Shown here: positions 58,197 through 64,000 of the stretch, in pieces
Layout of the letters: each line of letters opens with the position of its first letter
How positions within the stretch are numbered: the stretch's first letter is position 1
Source of the DNA: Paragordius varius
Taxonomy: Eukaryota > Nematomorpha
Assembly (NCBI GenBank): GCA_964247055.1
Contig: OZ176052.1
Location: forward strand, 8,866,001-8,930,000
Length of the DNA: 64,000 bases
Direction of reading: 5' to 3'
Notes under the pieces: model-generated
Databases searched by the model: none
What the model was told of the DNA's origin: nothing
What the model saw: only the letters and a program-made list of their open reading frames with translations
Position numbers and translations under genes: made by a program

Positions 58197-61100
58197 TTTT
58201 ATTATGTTATTTTGAGTATTATTTTTATTAGTCTCTAGATTGATTGTGGTATGGGATTGATAAAATTGTGTTATTATGGCTTAAAAATTTAAACTTTCAT
58301 ACTTAACTTGTATTGTAAAATCACGAAATCTAAGCCAAATTATTTGGTATTTGTTGTGTTGTGTGGTATTAGTTAAAACTAATCCTCAGTATTAAAAATT
58401 TGCTAGTTCGTTTGATTTGATTTTTGTATATAATCTTTTCTTCATGGTGTATAATATATATAATATTTTTTTAAATAGTATTAGATAAACGAATTGATTT
58501 TGACAATTAAATATTGGGGAAAATATGAAAAATATGATTTGTTGAAAATTAACTACTGATTGAAACCACAATGGATTAATGTATTACATTAAAAAATGTT
58601 ATTCCATATCCATTCTATAACATTATTCAATAAAAAGTCAATATATATAACAAAAAATTTATTATAAATATGAATATTACACGTAATTATTGTTAATATG
58701 TTTAGGAATTAAAAAAATAAATTTTTTACTAGATTTATATTATTTTTTGTAAAATTATATATAATCTAATTTTTTTAAAACAACATTGATCTTAGCAATA
58801 TATAATTTCAGCATATTTACCATAATTTCAATTAAAAACATTTTCATATGCAGTCGATGTAAGCCATACCATACATATCATAGAAGTCAGACTAATTTAT
58901 TGGGTTTTATTAAACTTTGTTTTTTTTTTGAATTTATTATCTATGCCAAATTAATTTTTATTTTGGTTGTACGGGGAGTATCTTAGAGGCAATAGAAATC
59001 TGTTTTTGAAGTGAGTTATCTATCCAAAATATATTAAAATACAGCCTCTGTTTGCTCTATATGTCCTTATATAAATTAATGGCATTCAAGCGGAAAGATG
59101 TAGGATATAGTCGGTAGTATATATTTTTGCCATTATTATATAATTTCAGCATATATAATACCAATATTTTATAAAAATTATTATAAAAGTTATATGAAAT
59201 AATCATGTATAAATATAATTTTCTTTATATTCCCTTTTCACGATTCGGGAAATTATCAATTATGTGATTGATTAAATTGCTTTAGGAAACTGATTTTGAA
59301 TGTGATAATACTTCTTACAATTGTTTTTTGGGAATATAAGGAATACTTTTTCGAAAATTTTTTTTTACTTAAATACTAAAATATTGATTTTATAATCCTT
59401 TCTCCGAAAGTTTTATGTGATTAGTTTTAAGATCAATATCAATAATTTTACTGCAAAAAATAATTTTTATTATAAAAAATAATTTCGATGCCTTTCAATT
59501 ATCACACACGTCAATCATTTAGTAGTTTTTCTCTAAATTTATGCGTAGATTCTTATGTGATGGTTTTAATTTTTTTATTCAAAATTTGATAAAAAATTTA
59601 ATAATCAATATAAGAACAAGACATCTGACAACTCTTAAAATATCCAATTTCTTTTATTTTTGATCAAAGCTATGACCGTTAATTAAAAATACTCATAACA
59701 TAAAATTAGATGTTTCAATTAGGTTTTTTTAAAAAAAAACAATCGTAATTGTCAAAATTATAATTAAATAAAATAATGATAAAAGCTAGAGAAGAGATTA
59801 AGATAAATAGTTTATTAATCCCTTCCTACATAATGGAATTTTTAGTTTTATTGGAACATGTCTTGCTTCCCTATTGTCTAACTAATTACGATGATTTTTA
59901 AATTAAATTAAAAATTTTAATTTATATGAATTCTAACAAAAAAATATGTTAGAAAAATGTAATATAATAATTATTTATGTATTACACACAATATGTAACT
60001 AATCATTCATAGCAAAAGATTTTGTATATAAAATTTTATACAAAATGTAAAATGTGTAGCAAAAAATTTTATAATTTGTAATTAAATCCTTATGTTTGAT
60101 TTATAAAATGTAATTTGAATAGTAAAGTTAATAATAAAAAACACAATAAATGCAATTAATGGGAAATATCTGGATTTTAGCCCTCTTCACTTCTGTATTG
60201 ATCTTGGAATCCCTTTTCGTATTTGTCTGTTGGGTAAAAATATATTTTTAAAAGTTTTGACTTATAAAAATACAGGCGAGATGAAACCATATAAAATTAA
60301 TTGATAATTGAAAAATTTAGCGAGATTGAAATAAACGGGTTAATCTTTAATAAACCATGTGTTTGACCTTTCTATTTTTAAGAGCTACACCTTAATGGGT
60401 TACTCGTTGACAAAACTGTACATTGTAATTGTAATACATTTTGAAAATAATATTATGACCCAATTAAATATTGTTTTTGAATTCCTAATTTTCATGGCTA
60501 TTAACATACTATATAACTAAAATAAATGGGGCTGATTAATATATTATTAGTAAAGTGTATAAATCTTTCTATGCATATAAATACCAATGGCGTATATAAA
60601 TAGATCGACGGCTGTTTGGCCACGGGATTCATAAACTAAGGGGAACTTAATTAACATAATTCAATCTGCATTTTTGCTTTTAATGACTAAGTATAATGCA
60701 GAAACATAATTAGTAAATTTGTTTTATTTTCAAGTGAGCAATAGCACTAAAAAATGCAGCAACCTTTTAACGTCTATTAAAACGTTTGAATTACTTTATT
60801 ATATAGAGAGGAGAGTCATCAAATGTTTAAAAACGGCCATAAGCCACCTGTGAGTATAGAATTGAACCCGAAATCGCCCCGCTTTCATGGATATAGCAAT
60901 AAGATTTCCGATTGATCAAAAAAATATTTTTCAAGATTAAATTTAGTACATTTTATATGTTGAACAAACTATCCTGGCTTTTTTATTAAATAAGTAAATC
61001 ATATTTGCTAATGCAGTTATAAATGATAGTGTGTAACCCTTTTTAGGGAAAAGATTATACAAATTTAATTAATCTTATTTTACCACTCCTAATATATATG

Positions 61101-64000
61101 TTTCGTGCAAGTATTATAGCAACGGCAATTGACTTTTACTGTTAAAATACATTAGCGATGCCAAATTTTATAAAGAACAAGCCTCAAAAATCGAGTCTTA
61201 AGAATTTCCCGTAAAAATTCGATATGGTTAACTACACATCTCCTTTTTGAATACACCACTGGTGAACAACTTTTTAAATTAAATCTTAAGGTCCAATCCC
61301 TACCTTTTAGATTTTTAAATATACGTAAATAGCGTTTTTGAAAGAATTTTTTGAAAAAACGTATAGGCCCAATAAATGACCATTTTTTATATCTATAAAT
61401 TCGCTGATCTTAGCCTTTTTTAATACCAATAGCAGCTTAACTTTCCGTAAAAATACTCCCAAATTTAAACAAAAGATAGATAATATTATATATGACAACT
61501 ATTTTCAATCTTAGTAAGTCATTATTCATGGGTTTAGAGTTACAACTAAATTTATGGAATATCCCTTATAAATCAAAATCTTTAACCACTAGTAAGGGAA
61601 ACCTTATTCGCTGTACCAGGCGAGAGAATGTAACAAAAGATCACAATTTCCTCAAATCCTTCTATAAGTTCGCCTCACAGAGTGTATAAGTTTCCTGACA
61701 TTACCACGCGAAGGTGAATGTTGGATTTCCTCTATGTTCAGTACAACCACCTACAACTAATATGGACATATTTGCGAATGAATTCCTATAATTGGGTCAA
61801 AAAATAGCTTAACTTAAACGGCCCAACCTGAAAAACCGACTTAAAACATTTCACCCAAAATCCATCATTTTAGATAGAAGATTTAAGATTAGGAGGTTGG
61901 TCCATAGTAACCCCAAAGACCCTGGGGCTTAAAAACCGTGTTTTAGAATTACTAGAATCTTTTCAGTTGCCCCTATATATATATATATATATATATATTA
62001 TGTTAATTGCCAAAAAATATTTTTTAAGTATTACCACCAGTTACAAAGTAAATATTTTGCGGACGCCTTATCGTTTTTCGAGCCTTTTGTTCTGAAAAAT
62101 TATAATAATCTAATAATTAATTGACTATCATCATAACAGTAAATTGCAATAAGCGTTCGAAACTAAAACCGATTTATTTATGTATAAAGTTTTCCTAATG
62201 TTTAACTCTTCATAACAAAAATATAGCGAACTAAAAGTTAATCCACTTTTTACACCAAAAAAATCGTTGGAAAACACAACCAAATTTTAATTAGTTTAAT
62301 AATTATAATTTATTAGCTCTATCTAAAATGTGAAATGCTAACAGACATATATGGATAAAAACCAGGATAGTCATATATTTTTTTAAACGCTCGAATGATT
62401 TAATAACTGATGGAATTTAGCAGTCTCTAATGCAATTATATATTTTTTGTTATATAAAAAATTAAAAATAAAAAAGTATTAATTTTCCCTTGTTTAAAAA
62501 AAATAATCAAGAGACACCAAACACACACTATATAAATTAAATTTTTTTCCCCAGTTTTTTCATACAATAATTCTATTTTCCTATTACATTGTTTATAACT
62601 CTCGTAGTAATTTGATTAAAAATGATACAATTTATTAATAAAACTCATATTTTTCGTCATTATTTTATATTGGGAAAAAAATTATTTTTATTGACATTCT
62701 AATAAATCATACGTTCAACCAAGGGTAATGGAGAACAAAATAAATTAAACAGCATATATATGGTGCCATTTAATTATCATTGTCCAGTTTTTATTGCTAA
62801 TGTTTGATGGAAAAAACCAATACCTACTATATATATAATTTCTTCCTTGAATATTATCATATAAACATTCAATTGGTTATTGATTGGTATTCCTACCATG
62901 ATGCATAACAAGATTGATTGTTGATTTTACCAGAAATAATTGCAAAATTTATTCAATAATAATATTTATAATGGCTTGCATATTAATTTTATGTAGAGCT
63001 CTACATGATCATTTTTTGTATGTATTTTATTATCAAATATTAGTAAAAAAATTTAAAAATATATCTCATATATAAAAATGTGGATAATTTAAAAACAGAT
63101 AAATGCGGTCAGTGTCCCTTATGCAAAGGGCATACAAAATCACTATAAAAACTTAATAATTTTGAAAAACTACAGTTATCTGAGTAAGTATCATGAAAAA
63201 AAATAAAATTCCAAATTTATTTTCTCATTCTTTCCCACCAATTTTGATTTCGGCCGGTAGCAAAAAGATGTTTAATCTAACCCGTTGATTAAATGGAGTT
63301 ATTGGTTTAAAGAGACGCGCCTTCTCAACCTGTACAATGTTGTGTTGCATTAAACTCTGGCATAGACGTAAACATTGGGTATAATTTAGGGTGGGACGAC
63401 CTATGGCAAACGAATAAACAAATAAAGGGTAAACATATTTAATTAATTTAAGGGAAATATTATGCGTGCATAGTTGTTTGAAAAGGGTATGAAATTAGAT
63501 TATTATTAAAATATCACGTTTAACAAAATTAGTGATTGTAATTATATATTTAAAAATTTAAATGTAAATTATAACAAAAATAGTTACTAATGATAATTTA
63601 TCAATTATGAACATATTCAATTATTCATTTACACGTAAAACCTATTGAAAACTATTGATTGATAATTATTTTCAAAAAAATGTAAAAATTGGAATAACTA
63701 AAATAGTTAAAAATGGAAAAATATAATACCATCCATTTGGCACTGTCCATTTACCCGTTCTAATATGTTGTTAATTCGAGAAAATGGTTCATTTTTATCA
63801 TGTGTTTCTATGGCCAATATCTTCAAAAACAATTTCTCATACATGGATAAATGACTAAAAATGATAAAAAAATGATAGATAGGATAGTATTTGCAGCTTT
63901 GCGTTAATTATTTTATTTACAAATGATTATGATTTAACAAAGATTTTCTGTAATAATTAGGCTAACAGAGGTAAACATCGAAATTTAATCCTTAAATGAC
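58197..64000. other. Gene-free region upstream of PITX
   Basis: No exon with recognisable homology on either strand, and no repeat shared with the rest of the window except an (AT)n run at about 61974-62000. PITX promoter and enhancers are expected nearest 58197, but nothing specific can be named. Short frames such as 61492-61689 (plus) carry no known motif. Confidence 0.45.

Noticed and set aside
60830-60910. tRNA-like segment around GAATTGAACCCGAAATCGCC
   Set aside because: The pieces do not fold into an acceptor stem plus three arms with a plausible anticodon.

Overview
The window is about three-quarters A+T and carries multi-exon, spliced genes with clear animal orthologues (a PITX homeobox gene, KANSL2, SMG6, DIRAS, PNPT1, EXD3, SC5D), so it comes from a metazoan nuclear genome, most likely bilaterian. 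Several introns are only 22-32 nt. Ultra-short introns of this kind are known from dicyemids and, less extremely, flatworms; that taxonomic hint is inference only, and nothing here fixes the species.

Layout. 1-579: 5' part of a DIRAS small GTPase (minus strand), running off the left edge. 580-13008: gene-free, with two MITEs and a dispersed repeat. 13009-16932: five-exon SMG6 (EST1 + PIN nuclease, minus). 16933-23363: gene-free, occupied by an RTE-like LINE relic broken up by a foldback element and a MITE, a partial foldback copy, and a mariner tail. 23364-24644: single-exon BTB-domain gene (plus). 25759-43884 is the gene-dense core: EXD3 (minus) and PNPT1 (plus) are head-to-head with start codons only 9 bp apart; PNPT1 and KANSL2 (minus) are tail-to-tail 112 bp apart; KANSL2 and SC5D (plus) are head-to-head 57 bp apart. 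44643-58196: four-exon PITX gene (minus, about 13.5 kb) whose introns carry most of the transposons. 58197-64000: its gene-free upstream side.

The exon joins were built by hand. The summed coding lengths are exact multiples of three: SMG6 947 aa, EXD3 610 aa, PNPT1 786 aa, KANSL2 320 aa, SC5D 335 aa, PITX 1039 aa. PNPT1 is almost the length of the human protein.

Three of the genes encode RNA-decay nucleases: SMG6 (endonuclease of nonsense-mediated decay), EXD3 (DEDDy 3'-5' exonuclease) and PNPT1 (mitochondrial phosphorolytic exoribonuclease). The most unusual structures are (1) a very recent inverted duplication of about 2.35 kb inside KANSL2, with arms of about 0.9 kb that include one of its coding exons; (2) the 9-bp divergent start-codon pair; (3) the 22-32 nt introns; and (4) a MITE family whose terminal inverted repeats are themselves short tandem arrays of variable length. 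No CRISPR array, rRNA, convincing tRNA or viral-type element was recognised.
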